A DNA stretch of 64,000 nt from Siderastrea siderea (GCA_964030785.1 OZ034968.1:51843730-51907729), one strand, 5' to 3'. Counted from the first letter of the stretch, positions 21,952 through 33,762 are shown. The notes: a model not told the origin generated them from the sequence alone. Made by a program: numbers and translations.

Positions 21952-22078
21952 ATGAGTGACGTTTCAAGTTTGTTCAGCAAACAGCCAATAAATGGTAATA
22001 ATCCGAGGAGATTTGACAAGCCTTGGCAGTTAAATGACAGAATATGGAAACATTGCAAAAACCAAGCAAGACGTGCTC
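21952..22078 (+). CDS. Candidate first exon with a strong donor
   Basis: ATG at 21952 opens 42 codons (starting MSDVSSLFSKQPING, basic at the end) and meets a textbook donor, GTGAGT, at 22079. The peptide fits no family that I recognise. It could be the start of a host gene or an exon of the surrounding CACTA-like element. No partner exon could be joined with confidence. Confidence 0.3.
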
Positions 22079-22401
22079 GTGAGTAATATATTTGTTCATT
22101 TTGAAGTCCGGAAAAAATAAAGCTGTTCTTTAGAATGACCTTTTGAGCTCAGATTCAGAGAACAGATCCTCAAAATAAATATTGGAGGATATTTAGGAAC
22201 ACTTTCGGCCTTTTTGTGAAAAACCTTTTGAAAGAGAACGAGCCAGAAATCCCCAAAATATATTTGTAACCGAAAACTTTCAGGCCAACTATCTTTGAGA
22301 AACGAACACCAGCTTATTGTTTTTTGTTGTGGATTTTGATTTCATTGATTTATATTTATTAACAATATAGTTTACAATGCTTTACACCAGATTATTCCTT
22401 G

Positions 22402-22440
22402 GGAGCTCCGCTTTTAGACTTGGCTTAATCTATACATTAG
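22402..22440 (+). repeat. Dispersed repeat fragment, copy A
   Basis: GGAGCTCCGCTTTTAGACTT and the following AT-rich words match 44477-44514 in the same orientation with a few changes. Probably an end or internal part of a repeat family. Confidence 0.6.
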
Positions 22441-22607
22441 TGATGAAATGTATGTCTTGAAGGCTGTCAGTAAATTACTAAGGAAGTGAATGAAACGTTC
22501 CAAATCAGAATTCGAAATAAGTGCTGGCTTTCCATTGTGGGGGGGGGGGGGGCAACGTAAGTTCCTGTATAAGTTGAAATTATTGACAGATAACATTTAT
22601 TCACACT

Positions 22608-22900
22608 TTACCATTTCAATAGACCCAGGAGTTAAGAAACTCTAGCACTCTTTAAGTAGAACCAAGATAGACCGTGATGCAATTGAAGATGTATATGATA
22701 GAGAATTGTATAAGAAGCATGCTTGTCCTGGTGGATTCTTGTCTGCTCCACGTGACATATCCTGAGGCAACACAGATGCAGTTACACTGATAAGGTCAAA
22801 TGGTTATGGAGTTTGGCCAGTTTACCTCATAATCAATGAGATCCCACCCCTAGAAAGGTGTATTTACTTCTTGTTTTTACCAACAATTGTGCCATGATTG
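22608..22900 (+). pseudogene. CACTA/tnp2-like transposase, later block
   Basis: The plus strand encodes IEDVYDRELYKKHACPGGFL, then NTDAVTLIRSNGYGVWPVY and LIINEIPPLERC. This matches the start of the Transposase_21 (tnp2) region, where a YDG-LY segment precedes NTDG-phi-x-x-F-x-S and WP-x-YL-x-INELP. A stop interrupts the frame near 22762 (PRDIS-stop), and the normal NTDG reads NTDA. It therefore lacks the expected acidic-site context and is inactive. Together with 20715-21111 it marks one decayed CACTA-like insertion on the plus strand. Confidence 0.6.
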
Positions 22901-23667
22901 CAAAAAACGGTATGTTACAAGGCTCAAACAAAATCAAATTTCCAGCTTACAGACTGTATGTGCAAGTTAGCCTGAAGGTCTTTCTTCTACCTCTACTGAA
23001 ATGCTCCCCGAAAAAGTTTCTTTGATGCTCACCACCAGCCTTACAGAAAAATGCTTACTAGAGGCTTCCAAGTAAAATTGCAAAAAAAGTATAACGTTAA
23101 AAGAACGTTTGCAACCGATAAGATAATTTTCAATTACTATAAAGAAGTAAATATTGTGCAGCAAATAAATTGCAAAATTAAATGAGTAACAATAAGTAAA
23201 CAAGGGATAAAAAATAAAGAAAACAAGGAAACAAAAGGGTGCAATTCGGTAACAATTATGAAAACATAGCACCTCAATAAATAGAAACGAAAAGTGCGAA
23301 ACAAACCAGAATTCCGAAACAAAATAGGTGATAAAAAATTACAAGCTGCTAATGATGCACATCAGAAATTGTTGAAACAATAATGGGAGACTCCATTCAA
23401 CTTTCATTCCCCCGAAATCAACTAAATAGTTTCCTTATCACATTCACGAAGACATTGGCCTATTAGGCACGTCTAGCAAAAAATAGCTAGCTTTCAGTCA
23501 TAATTTACTATTGTTTTATCAGAGTTCTTTATTTGTACATAGCCCTGTTATGGAACGTGATTACGTAACTGTTTTGGTAGAAAAGATTTGTAAACATTGC
23601 TTTTACTTTTAGCACTTTATTATTTGACATTGCTATTAGTTATCAAAGTATTTTAAATGCTTGTACA
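22901..23667. other. No gene seen
   Basis: Very AT-rich. No coding or terminal-repeat evidence. Confidence 0.4.
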
Positions 23668-23690
23668 CTGAAGAAGCCAGAATAGGCGAA
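23668..23690 (+). ncRNA. Hammerhead-ribozyme-like core (incomplete)
   Basis: CTGAAGA, then GCC...GGC as a short stem II, then GAAAC, is the order of a hammerhead core. Stems I and III are not convincing. A second instance follows the Penelope-like element at 57594. Confidence 0.3.
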
Positions 23691-23889
23691 ACGTCTGTAC
23701 TATCAAACAATTCAAGTTATTTCATACTCAGCTGAGTCAAAGCGTCATGTCTCCTTGTGGATCCTTCTCACAAGCGACATTCATTGTTGGTTACTCAACA
23801 TTCATCATCCAACTTCTATATCAATGCTGGAAATTGAAAAGGGAAAACGTTTTATACATTACTGCTTATCAAAGTCCTCTGAGCAATTT

Positions 23890-24400
23890 ATGCGTATTGG
23901 CTGACCATTTTGAGCCTTTTTGACCAAAAGTTTGCCATCGATCGACCATGCACTATGCCAATATTTGTCTCTCTTTTCCTTTATCACTTAAGCGAATTGG
24001 TCCTTTCGATACCTGGTGAGATATTGATTGATTTATATTTTCTCTGTTCCTGCAAAGTACTCACCAGGATCCATGCCTCTCAGGTGCTTGCAGGAAGCGT
24101 AAAGATTACTTTTTGCATTGTAAGATTGAAACCTCACAATGATGGTCTTTGGCTGATCTGGGATGTCGCCGGCCATTCTATGGCAGATATCAGTCTCGCT
24201 TTGTTTAATGCTTACGTAAAGAAGATTTCCAAGCTTGACGACTTGCTCACAAAGATTTTTGTATTCCTAGTGCACTGTTCCAAATCATCCATGCTCTGTA
24301 ATGCCCATTCCAAATCTTCACGGTCGGCTTTTCACTGAAAATTGACTCTTCGAGTCAGCGACTTCTTTCTTTAAAGTGATGTTTTCTCTCTTTAAAGCAT
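23890..24400 (-). pseudogene. Old LINE ORF1 relic
   Basis: The minus strand carries a decayed version of the RNA-binding half of an L1/Tx1 ORF1. It reads KLGNLLYVSIKQSETDICHR, then MAGDIPDQPKTIIVRFQSY, then a segment ending near WHSAWSIDGKLLVK. These align in order with the intact-sequence LINE ORF1 at 18110-18530 (DICHRL, PVIARFKSYE, HWHSVWTVDGK). Several stops and frameshifts are present and no matching ORF2 follows. It is a truncated, ancient cousin of the younger LINE nearby. Confidence 0.7.
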
Positions 24401-25359
24401 CCACTTGTTGTGTCTGGAAATTCAAAAATATTTTACAGTTAAAATACTCAGTGCATTTCGTTCATTATTTAGGAATGACTTTTATTAATCGCAACGGATT
24501 GCATTATTGGAATCAAATTTCCACTCTTAAATTGAAGATTGAAATCTTCCAATGGTAGCCTTGTTCAAAGTAATTAATGGTAATTTGGTTGTTACTGACA
24601 TTGATGCAAAATGTGAAACCGTTGGCGGCTGTTGGTTCAGTCAGAATACAGCACACTTGTTTTTAAGAATTCTTCTTCACAGTTTTATAACAGAAGACTG
24701 CTTCTTCTTCACATTTAAAAGTACTTGCGATGAATATTTTGCTGAGCGAACACAAATCAGGTCATATGCCTCAAGCCACTGAGTCAAGTACAGGTTGATT
24801 GATTCGGTCGCTTGATTGTTTGAGGTGTAACAGCTAGTAGTGGAGAGTGGATGGTTCAGGAGGTTAATTGTGGAATACTAACCTCTTACTAACAGAGTAC
24901 GAGGGCCATACTGGGAAATATTGGCCTGAGGTCATGGCAGTAGTCCATACATGAAGGACCGGTGGGCCAATATTCCCCAGTACAGTCCCATGGAAGTAAG
25001 GTTAGTGTTTCTTTATATGGCTTAATTTGGGGGGGGGGGGGGGCTGTATAAAGCACTTCTGGGCGCTCATAGAGTTGACTTCGCTGCGTTGTCAGGGGAT
25101 GTCCTACCTTTGGTGACATGAGCAGCAAAATGAATCGATTGAACAGCATGCAAGTTTTGAAAGCATTTAAATGAGTTTTTAGTAAACTACAGTAAGCAGA
25201 TAATGCACAGTTTTGGAACAACAACAACCACAAAAGATACGCATGTGTTCACTCGGGAAAACTTGTCAATTGTAGAAGATCACCGCATCACCGGACTTCA
25301 AAGTGAAATTTTGTTAGTAAACTAAACGTTGTGTTGAAGAGTCAAGTGAAAACAAACTC
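24401..25359. other. No gene seen
   Basis: Contains a 14-base G tract near 25029-25042. No gene or repeat boundary is supported. Confidence 0.4.
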
Positions 25360-25930
25360 TCAATCATCTTCATCACATTCAATAACAATTTGACGCCTCT
25401 TCTCCTTGCACGATTTTCACATTGCTGTGAAATGTAGGGAAAGTGCAGCCACTGATTGAACCGACATTAGTCCTGGAGAACACTCTGGCAGTAGAGGATA
25501 ACAGTAGATCCATGCCAGACTTAAGCATCGAATTTATGGCCTTAAGAGAACCTGTGCGTTCTGTGGAATACAAGGTCATTTGAAAGTTAATGCTAGTGTG
25601 TGATCTGCTAAGATTTAAAGACGATCTTCTCTGGTGTGTAGAGCTAGCCAACTTGTAGGATTGAAGGCTATCCGTGCTTTTGTGGCCAATGAGTTGTGCC
25701 ACTAAGTTCTCGGGAACGTCTGCATTGAGAAGCGTGAATATGCAGGTCTTTCTTACCGAATGGTTAGTGACCTTCTTTCCCTCTCTCTGGAGACCAGCTC
25801 CCTTTGGCGCTGTGGATAGAAACATCTGGATTTCATTCTTCTGGAGGGGTTACTTCCTATACTAGGCCGGTAATGCCAAACTGCTAAGTAGAATGGTGCA
25901 GCTGATTCGTTCATTTGTATGGACATGTAG
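25360..25930 (-). pseudogene. Crypton-like tyrosine recombinase, C-terminal part
   Basis: The minus strand encodes the C-terminal half of a tyrosine recombinase of the DUF3504/Crypton-like kind. It reads APFYLAVWHY, then KKVTNHSVRKTCIFTLL (the HxxR motif), then VAQLIGHKSTDSLQSYKLAS, with the conserved His and the probable nucleophile Tyr. A serine-rich tail ends in an acidic terminus (KRRQIVIECDEDD, stop at 25360-25362). One frameshift near 25850 and one near 25400-25430 break it. It would have cut and rejoined DNA through a covalent tyrosine link. The N-terminal catalytic Arg region is missing. Confidence 0.65.
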
Positions 25931-27211
25931 CGTTTTGAATGGGTTTTGTGTGGGTTTTGAGAGGTTTCATCTTGTCACTCTTGACACTCAAATACGCTTG
26001 AATGCTGTGCTGAAAACCGGATATTGTAGAAGCTGAAGCACGCAGCAAAGCTTCATCATCTACTGCCTCTTCTAAACATTCAGTTATTGTTTCCAAGGCT
26101 GTGTGGAACTTTCTATGATGTTCCTGTTGCATTTTCCATTTCAACATCTTTGCATCATAGTCTTTTCCAATTGACTATGATAGTATTTTCCCATCTGAAT
26201 GGTAGATGTGTGGCCAACTGCTAAGCCCCACTTGACTCCACGGTTATAAACCGTGGAGCAATGTGAATTGTTTCTTTTCTTTCAACATTTTTCTATATTT
26301 TCTTGGCTGGCAGAAGACTGGGACAATGATGCACTCTCTTTATATAATGGCGATACTGGCAAAACATGTCAGCTATTAAAACATTAACAAGCACTACTTG
26401 CATTATTATAAAATAGTTGCATTATTATGGTGACACGAGTGTTTTACTGCAGAAGGGGCAGAGTGGGAAACTTGACCCATGCTTGGGTACAGAGAAGCCA
26501 CTGAGGGTTGACTGCTGACCCTGCTTAAGGCAATGAAATACCTAACACCTGGGTTACTCTGTGTAGGACAACACCCCTTAGGACCTTGTATTTAAGGACA
26601 AAAGAACTTAAAAGATACCGACAACAACAGTAAAGTATTGTTTTCTCAACTTAAAAATGAAATTCATTATCATTTTCACTATGGTGTTATACCCTCTGTA
26701 TATGCATCATACCTGAATACTATAAACACTTGTTTAGTAAAAATAGCTTACCTTTTTTTGCCCCACACTGCCACAGCACTGTTGAAACTCTATAAGCCTG
26801 TGCACTCATCTGTGGACATCTTGTTGTAAGAAGGACTGCGGCAGCCATGCTAATTGCTGGAACAGTTTTGTTACGATCACTGCTGCTTGCAATTTTCCCA
26901 TCCTGGTTTCCAGCTGTTTGGGGCTAGGCTTTCCCACAGCAGCAGACAACAGGGAATACAGAATAGGAGCTCTCTCTGCAAGTTCTGCTACATGTGCACT
27001 ATCACTAAACTGTTTTAATCCTGTAGGCAGTGTATCTTAAAAGCAATAGTGTTTTTACAGAGCACAAACCCTTACGCTCCGAGATAGCAACTCCCCTTAC
27101 CTTTTCAAGTAAAGTGTCTCTTGTCACTTTCTTGGAATAAAGAGCGTTTGATGGCCTTCCAGTCAATGTCATCTTTTGGAGCATGGCACTCTGTGGCATT
27201 CTCATAGTCAA
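25931..27211 (-). pseudogene. Remnant of an unnamed multi-copy cnidarian gene family
   Basis: Three blocks on the minus strand appear to belong together. 27211-27020 contains HAPKDDIDWKAIKRSLF in one frame and a shifted continuation. 26990-26820 has LAERAPILYSLLSAAVGKPS and KLQAAVIVTKLFQQLAWL. 26200-25931 has KDYDAKMLKWKMQQEHHRKF, then a helical ETITECLEEAVDDEALL. I recognise the arrangement as a repeated, unannotated cnidarian family but know no function for it. Many stops and shifts are present. It ends where the recombinase remnant begins. Confidence 0.4.
26236..26258. repeat. Perfect 10-bp inverted repeat with 3-base loop
   Basis: CTCCACGGTT and AACCGTGGAG flank ATA. It lies inside the unnamed remnant and might be a hairpin or a footprint of an excised element. 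Confidence 0.7.
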
Positions 27212-27897
27212 GCACGACCTATGGTGATAAAAGCAAATGGTAATAAAAAATGAAAGCTCATAATTATAATCATATCTGATTGTACGTTGTATAATAAAGT
27301 GGCCGTGTTATGATTTAAGTCTCGAAAACAATATTTATGCATCACCAACTAAGCACATAACTTAAGCACTAACGAAAGCTACGAGGTTAAGGTGGCAAGA
27401 TATTATTTATTTTGAAAATCTGTCTTACTTTTAAGGGCGCATAGTAGGCTCAGATCACCTTTGAAGACCAAAGAAAAAAATCAAGAAAACCATCGTAGCC
27501 CGCGGCATTTTTTTCCTAAAAAATATGCATGTCTATGTTTTGGTATGGTTAGTCTTGTCATTCTTTAAAAAAATACTTAACGATGGGAAGAGGAAACAAA
27601 ACAATCTTTTATGTATCTAAATTTCGATTTAACAAGTTCGTTTTATCTTCCCAGCAAGTTTTGATTGTTGTAGACATGTAAAAGACTATGCTTTGCTTGG
27701 AAGGTATGAAATTCTTGCGAGGATTTGAGTGTTACTGGTGACTCTGGGATGAGAAACATCTCTGCCAGCTCTTAGATTGACCACGCCTTTGACTCTTCTG
27801 AGAAATTTTTAACCACTGAGGCTAAGAATGTGTTTGAATAACGCAAAGAACAACAAGACATCTCGTCTTTGATACACGTTCAATGCACTTGAAAACT
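27212..27897. other. No gene seen
   Basis: AT-rich spacer between two minus-strand pseudogenes. Confidence 0.4.
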
Positions 27898-30800
27898 CTA
27901 AAACGATATAAACACTGTTAAAACTGCAGTATTCCGGTATACATTTCGCTCCTTGAGCCTCGTCAGCCGTCCTCTAAAATTTACGACGTACTTGTCGCAA
28001 GTCTTCCCACATGGCATGTTCATCACTTCCAGGACTTTGCTGATGTACCCGAATCCTAAAATAGGTGAAATAGAGGTGGTTGGCTTTCTCATTCCCTTAC
28101 TTTTTGAGAAAACTTTAATGTCTTCAAGGAAAATTCCATTCTATTTCTTAATAGAAATCAGATATAAGATTATAATTATGAGCTTTCTTTTTTATTACCT
28201 ATTTTTATTTTTAAAAAATAGGGGGGAATGAGAAGAATATGTACCTTCATTTGCCTGTGCCATGCCTGCAGCCACACACACGTCATTCGATTCACTCCCT
28301 CCGTAGTATCCAATTTTCAGCAACTTGGTTCCCATTACACTGTTAATAGACTCATTCATCTGTTATGAGGAAAGAGGCGCAATCCTTTTTAACATTTCCA
28401 GAGACGAATACTTGCTCATAATATCGCTGAGACAGCCTCTTAGTGCCTTTCCCTGTAGATTTCCCCATTTGGGAGATCTGTGTGCTTGTACGTCTTGGGC
28501 TCCCTGTGGTAGCCACACCAGGTTTTGCTGCATAGGGTGTGGTCGCCAAAGGCGTGTGGTACAATGGCCTCAAGTGCAGACTTGAGCCCTGTTTCATCGT
28601 TCTTGTTCTGATATAGGGCGTAGGCAAAAGATTTCTCCAAGTATCCGATGACAGTTTTTGACAGCACACTCGCAGACCCTGGTCTAGCTTGGTCTTTGCT
28701 TTGTAAAGGTCGCTCCCAAATGCCCTCTTCACGTGTGTGAAGTTGGCGCGTTTCTCAATGTTGTAATATGCAACTGGGAAAGAAGTAACAAACTACATTT
28801 ACAGGGTTTCACATACATAGCAATTGTATATTTAGGCTCTTTGATGTTTACGAAATCTTACAAGCTACTTGTTTGGAATTGTACTACTATTCTCATCGCC
28901 AATGAAGGTGCTGTAATGGACTTTATGTTGTTTTGCTCTCATATATGGTCACAGCTGCCGCCCCCTCCATAGACTTTGAACTGCTGCAATGATTTTTCCT
29001 GCAGTCATGATCCCTTACTGTGGTCCCAGTCTTCTCAGCGTACTCGCACGCCCTGCGTGCTAAATTCTTTACCTCTTATTTGACCACTTTGCTGGTCTTT
29101 ACACCAACTCCAGTCCCTTGCTCTGTTCTCTAATTTCTTGCATTTTCCCTCTTTTACCACCCCACGTCATAGGAAATGGCAAGATCCTGCCCGTTACTCA
29201 ATAGCCTGTTCTCTTCCACTAACCACTCGGAACAACTATTCCTCGCCATCTGCTTAATACCCTCTCCAATCCTTCCCTCTGCCTGCTTGTATGCCCTCTG
29301 ACTTAGCATAACCAAATTCATGGGCGCAAATAAGTGGTGCACCTGCGCATGCTATCCAAGTGCATGGTTCCTAGGGCACAGCGCTGATTCAAGAGGCTTT
29401 TTTTTGTCCACACTTATTCTCATCCTTTTTCACTTCATCATTCCTAATGACATTGATTTTTTTGCAATAATCACACTTTATCAATGTCATGAAAGCTAAA
29501 CCAGCCCTTCTCTCTCTAACCAGATTGCCCAGATCAAGCGGTCCTTTGGCACAGTTTTAGCAGTGTTCGAGTGACAATGCTGAAGTTCTCCAGTTGATAA
29601 TCCTATAGTGGGGCTCATGCTGGTTTGCTGACTCTCTCTTGTCATGGCTCTAATTTGATGGGGCGAAGCCTGCACCACACCACTTATGTCGCTTTCTGCT
29701 GCGTTCCGTTTACTGGGTCTTCTTGATCTGGTCACGCTCTTTCTTCTCTTGACCTCTTTCATTCGTTCCTCAAACGAAGTAACATTTTGAGAACCATCAT
29801 CTATGTGAACAAAAATCAGTTGTTAATTAGACAGTTCAGTTAGCTCAATTTATTGATGTTTCCATGCTAAAGTCATGCAAGAAGAAATTACGTGTCCAAA
29901 AACAATTTATTAGATTCCCATCTACTACACTATTTCCTAACCTCTGCATGACTCACGTTCAGTGAGGCCGTCATCTCAATTCTTGTCTAAAGGTATGATT
30001 AAAAACAGTATGTCTCGTTAATTGAAATGTCACGTATTTATTGATGATATTGACCAAAAATGATGTCAGGGCGATTTGGTAACCTTCGCATCTCTCAGTT
30101 TCTCTGCCTACCGTGTCGTTGCTGTGTGCTCCTTCCTGTTGTTTCCTTTTTCGTCTGTCGACTATGGGCAATTTATTTCCTCTGACATGTCCAACAGTGG
30201 AGTTACCTTTGAAATGCTCTTTTCTGAGCATTTTGGAAACCAGTGCCTGTTCCACGCCAATCGCTTACTATATGAAAATTCAATGAGTAAATAACTTCCA
30301 CTGACTGTCCAATCACAACTATTATTTGTATCCATACTTGGAGAAGAAAAATTCCAAACAGTGGTATACTTTTTAATACTAGAAAATGACAGTTTTCCTG
30401 ATTTTTTTGGGTCTTCAAGGTTGAGTGACTCATAAATAAATTCTATCACGCAATTTCCCGAGATAAGTTAGTGAGCTCACTGTATAACAATAGCGCGACG
30501 TAGTTACTCCCATGGGCTTCTTTTTGCTTGTGAAAATTCCACAACAAACCCGCGATTGTAGAAACTTGTATATATTTTTTTCATTATGCGAGTTTTCATT
30601 GGAGCGAGAGTTTGCAAGACGAGTGAAGGGTAAACTTGTTGGTGGTACTTCTTGGCAACGTATTCGTAAGACAGATTTTCAAAATAAATAGTATCTTGCC
30701 ACCTTAAGCTTAAATTCTGAAACATCTTTGACTACACCTATGAATCCAAACTCACTCGCATTTTTTTTAACAAAAAAACCTACTGTAACTCGAGATAATC

Positions 30801-31295
30801 TATTCCCACGTACGTTTATATTAATAAGGAGTCCATACCTGGATTTACACAAAGTTGCATTGAATCATCTGCAGTATTATTTCCCTTCTTCGCTGTTAGC
30901 TGAATGAGGGATCTTCTCCCATTTTGCCCCACACTAGAAGGTGATGGGCCAAGGACACCACAAGACTTCTTGATCCCTAAACCAGGCAAACTGGAACATC
31001 AGTTTGTCAGGGAGTTTTCACCATCTGCTCTCTGGCGGGGCAAATTCGCTTTATAAAGCTCTTTGAAAGCAGTTAACTCTTTGACGGTCACTTCGTAATG
31101 TTCAATTCGACAGAAACATATCTTACACAGAACCTGTGGCCTAACTGAAAGATCATCTTCAATGCCCAAAAGCATTGCGACTCCCAGAAAGATTTTGCTT
31201 TCTCACATTTTCAGAACAAAGACTGTAACATCCACCATTATTTACAACACAAACACAACATAAACGACATGATAGCGAAGACTGAGAGTTTGGAA
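27898..31295 (-). pseudogene. Multi-exon Mutator-domain transposase with N-terminal zinc region
   Basis: Successive minus-strand blocks form one gene. Exon 1 (about 31290-30839) has CRLCCVC and LCKICFCRIEHYE, a ZAD-like zinc arrangement, and ends at donor CCAG|GTATGG. Exon 2 starts at 29800 after TTCACATAG, and the phase of the joint matches. It continues into NCAKGPLDLGNLVRERRAGL, then CDYCKK, then RNSCSEWL and a segment ISYDVGW with the presumed first catalytic Asp. Then come DHDCRKN, YLEKSFAYALYQNKND, HAFGDHTLCSKTWCGY, and QMNESINSVMGTK. The last exon (to 27898) follows a donor at 28244 and an acceptor near 28060 (FGYISKVLEVMNMPCGK). Breaks include TGA in exon 1, TAA before QMNES and several one-base shifts. 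Confidence 0.65.
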
Positions 31296-32527
31296 TAGTT
31301 TTTACTGGGTTTGCACGCAGCCATTTAAAATCACGCAATCCATTTCACACCCTAAAACGTAGCGTGCAATTGAAAACCCAAATCTGTCATATCTTCACAT
31401 GCCATTGCTTTTGAACACAGCATGAGACATTCGCTGTGATTGGTTTCAATGTAATAGGATAAAAAAAGATCACAGTTTAACGAGAATAGTAAATCAAAGC
31501 AATCTGGCCCAGAGGTTTTTTTCTCCCTGCATCTCCACTCGTTGCATCAGCCATTGGCCGACACGGCTCAGCCTCCGGCCGATTTTGCCCAACGCCGACG
31601 CTACCGAGAAAAAACATCTGCTACCCAGGGTGATTTTCAAATTTACGTAAAAGGGAATTAAATTTGTTCATCATACGCATGGCTTTATTGTACATTTGTG
31701 TGCGCTTGATTTGCCTTCCTTACATACTTTTCATAGCATTTCTTCCCCTCATTCCCTTGTTTTGTTGGTGCTTTGTTGGTTCAGCTGGTTTCTTCACCAC
31801 CAGAAGGGTCACCACGTTTAATGGTAGTTCTTCACGTGAATCATTACTTTGTAGATTATAGGCAAATTTATTCAGCCGTCGCTCCTCTGGAGTGGACTTG
31901 TTTGCATAATGCATTTTGTTTTTTTATCCTTTGCGAGATGCTTTGAGAGGTACTTGGTTGTGAAGTACTTGGTCCACTTTCTTGGCTTGCTTTCTTTCTA
32001 TTTTGGTTGACAATTGTCTGCACACGCTTTATTGCCGCTGTTTTGCGTTGTTATAGTACTGCACAGTTTATTCTACTGCAAAGCCGAGTATAGTGACTAT
32101 GCGTTCTCTCAAGGACACAATCACCTATGGATTACGAAAAGCAAACCATACGGTAATACGGAAGCGGTAATACCAAAGAACTAGGTATGGATCAAGTCTT
32201 TAAGAAAAGAGAATCATCTGTGACTTGTCTGAAGTCGAGTTAAGATTCTTTGCACAAATCGATAGAAAAAGTATTCAGCCTGTCGGTAGTTTCTAAGTTT
32301 CAACCTTAAGCTTTAAAGTTTACCAAAGCTTTCACATTTTAAAATATTTTAAAATATTCTATTTTCGGAATGGCCCAACACGAGTGAAATTCCAGCCAGG
32401 CAAGTGTCCCGCTAAACAGCGAGAATTGAGCGCTAAAAAATGCAGCGGAAATTAGGCTGACGCAAGCGGGAATGGAAAGAGACATTTCTTCAGTTTTTTG
32501 GGGGCGTAACATTTGCTGGGTATATTT
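31296..32527. other. No gene seen
   Basis: Mixed composition with a GC-rich patch near 31540-31620. No supported gene. Confidence 0.4.
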
Positions 32528-32643
32528 AACAATTATTCTACGAGGGCGCGCTGGATATCGAATGATAGATAACCAACGAGGTGCGTAGTGCCGAGTTGGT
32601 TATAATCATTTGATATCCAGCAAGCCCAAGTAGAATAATTGTT
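32528..32643. mobile_element. MITE, 116 bp, 14-bp TIRs
   Basis: Ends AACAATTATTCTAC and GTAGAATAATTGTT are perfect inverted repeats. Inner arms CTGGATATCGAATGAT and ATCATTTGATATCCAG, and then AACCAAC and GTTGGTT, also pair, so the whole element folds as one long hairpin. Flanks are AT-rich (TTTA on both sides is a possible duplication). No transposase is encoded. Confidence 0.85.
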
Positions 32644-33479
32644 TTATTAAAAACTTAACCACTGTTTCAAAAAAGTCAAGAAAGAACGGAAAAATGAGAA
32701 AAGAAATTTAAACGGAACAAGAATCGATCACATGACTGAACGAAAAAGGCGCCAAAACCTTGCGAAGTGTTGCAGCGTTTCGTTGCAAAGCTGAATGAAT
32801 CAATGAAAAGTGCTCGAAACTGAACAAAGAAGAATTAGCGTATTACTTTTGCTTAAAACTGACACAAAGAAAACAACAGGACCGCGGATTCTAGGTTGAA
32901 TTCCTTTGTTTTAGTTCAGGCAGAGAACAAAAGAAATCTTTCACACATCACTTGAGCGAGTTCAGTTCAACAACACTTTTCACGCAAAAGTAATACGCTA
33001 ATTCTTCAAATTTTAGATCTCAGGTCAAGAAATAAGTGCGCAACGGCGTTCCTCACATGAAAACCAGCCTGTGTGCCAATGTTCAGCTAAATAGGAGCAA
33101 TTTCGATTTTAACCTCAAATCGTCACTTACGCCCTTTTTCCACCGGGCCCTTCAATTACTAGACGTTAGCAACAACCCAGCAATACAAGGGGAGGATGAT
33201 GCTGATACTCGCAACAAGCAAAGGACGTCAAAGAGGAAGAAGGCTAGTGTAAATAGAGGCAGTAAACTTTATTAAAGGACTACGGTACAAAGATCAAACA
33301 CCGGAAGAAAGACAGACTGATCAAAATGAAACATGTCACGCTATTTTGCTACTGTTTTTCAGTAATAAAATCGTATTAACCCGTAGAAATCTGTCATTAT
33401 CTGAACAGAATGCAATGTCTACAATTAGCACATACAATTGTGACAATGAAAAGAGACACGGAGCAGATTAAACCAGTGT
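32644..33479. other. No gene seen
   Basis: AT-rich. One plus-strand open frame (33036-33275) lacks any recognisable motif. Confidence 0.35.
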
Positions 33480-33663
33480 CGGTAAAGCGGGGTTGAGGAT
33501 ATATGAGAGTTTGTGACTCGGGACACAAAAAAGTGTCCAGTGTCAGTATTAAGTGGGTTAATTTGAGAGTAAATATATGAGCTTTTCATTGGGACGAACG
33601 AAACTGTCTGTTATGTATGAGTGTCCGTGTTAAGTGGGTGTCCGTAGAGCGGGATTCCACTGT
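33480..33663. repeat. Probable dispersed repeat (GTGTCCGTA...GGGATTCCACTGTA)
   Basis: Words such as TAAAGCGGGG, GTGTCCGTGTTAAGTGGG and GAGCGGGATTCCACTGTA resemble a common cnidarian interspersed repeat. Terminal repeats are not exact here. Confidence 0.35.
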
Positions 33664-33762
33664 ATTCGTGAATGTTGTAGAAAATGTCTGTTATGAAAAT
33701 GCCCTGGTCATTCTGAACTCAGCGGACTGTTACTGCAAGCACCATAAACACCAGTGTGACTG

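Noticed and set aside
22540..22552. G-tract as a possible G-quadruplex (also C tract near 45500 and G tract near 25030)
   Set aside because: Single homopolymer runs, common in such genomes, with no arrangement in four separated tracts.
28340..28370. An apparent intron acceptor (CCTCATAACAG) in the Mutator-type gene
   Set aside because: The protein continues in the same frame on both sides with only a stop between, so a point mutation is simpler than an intron.
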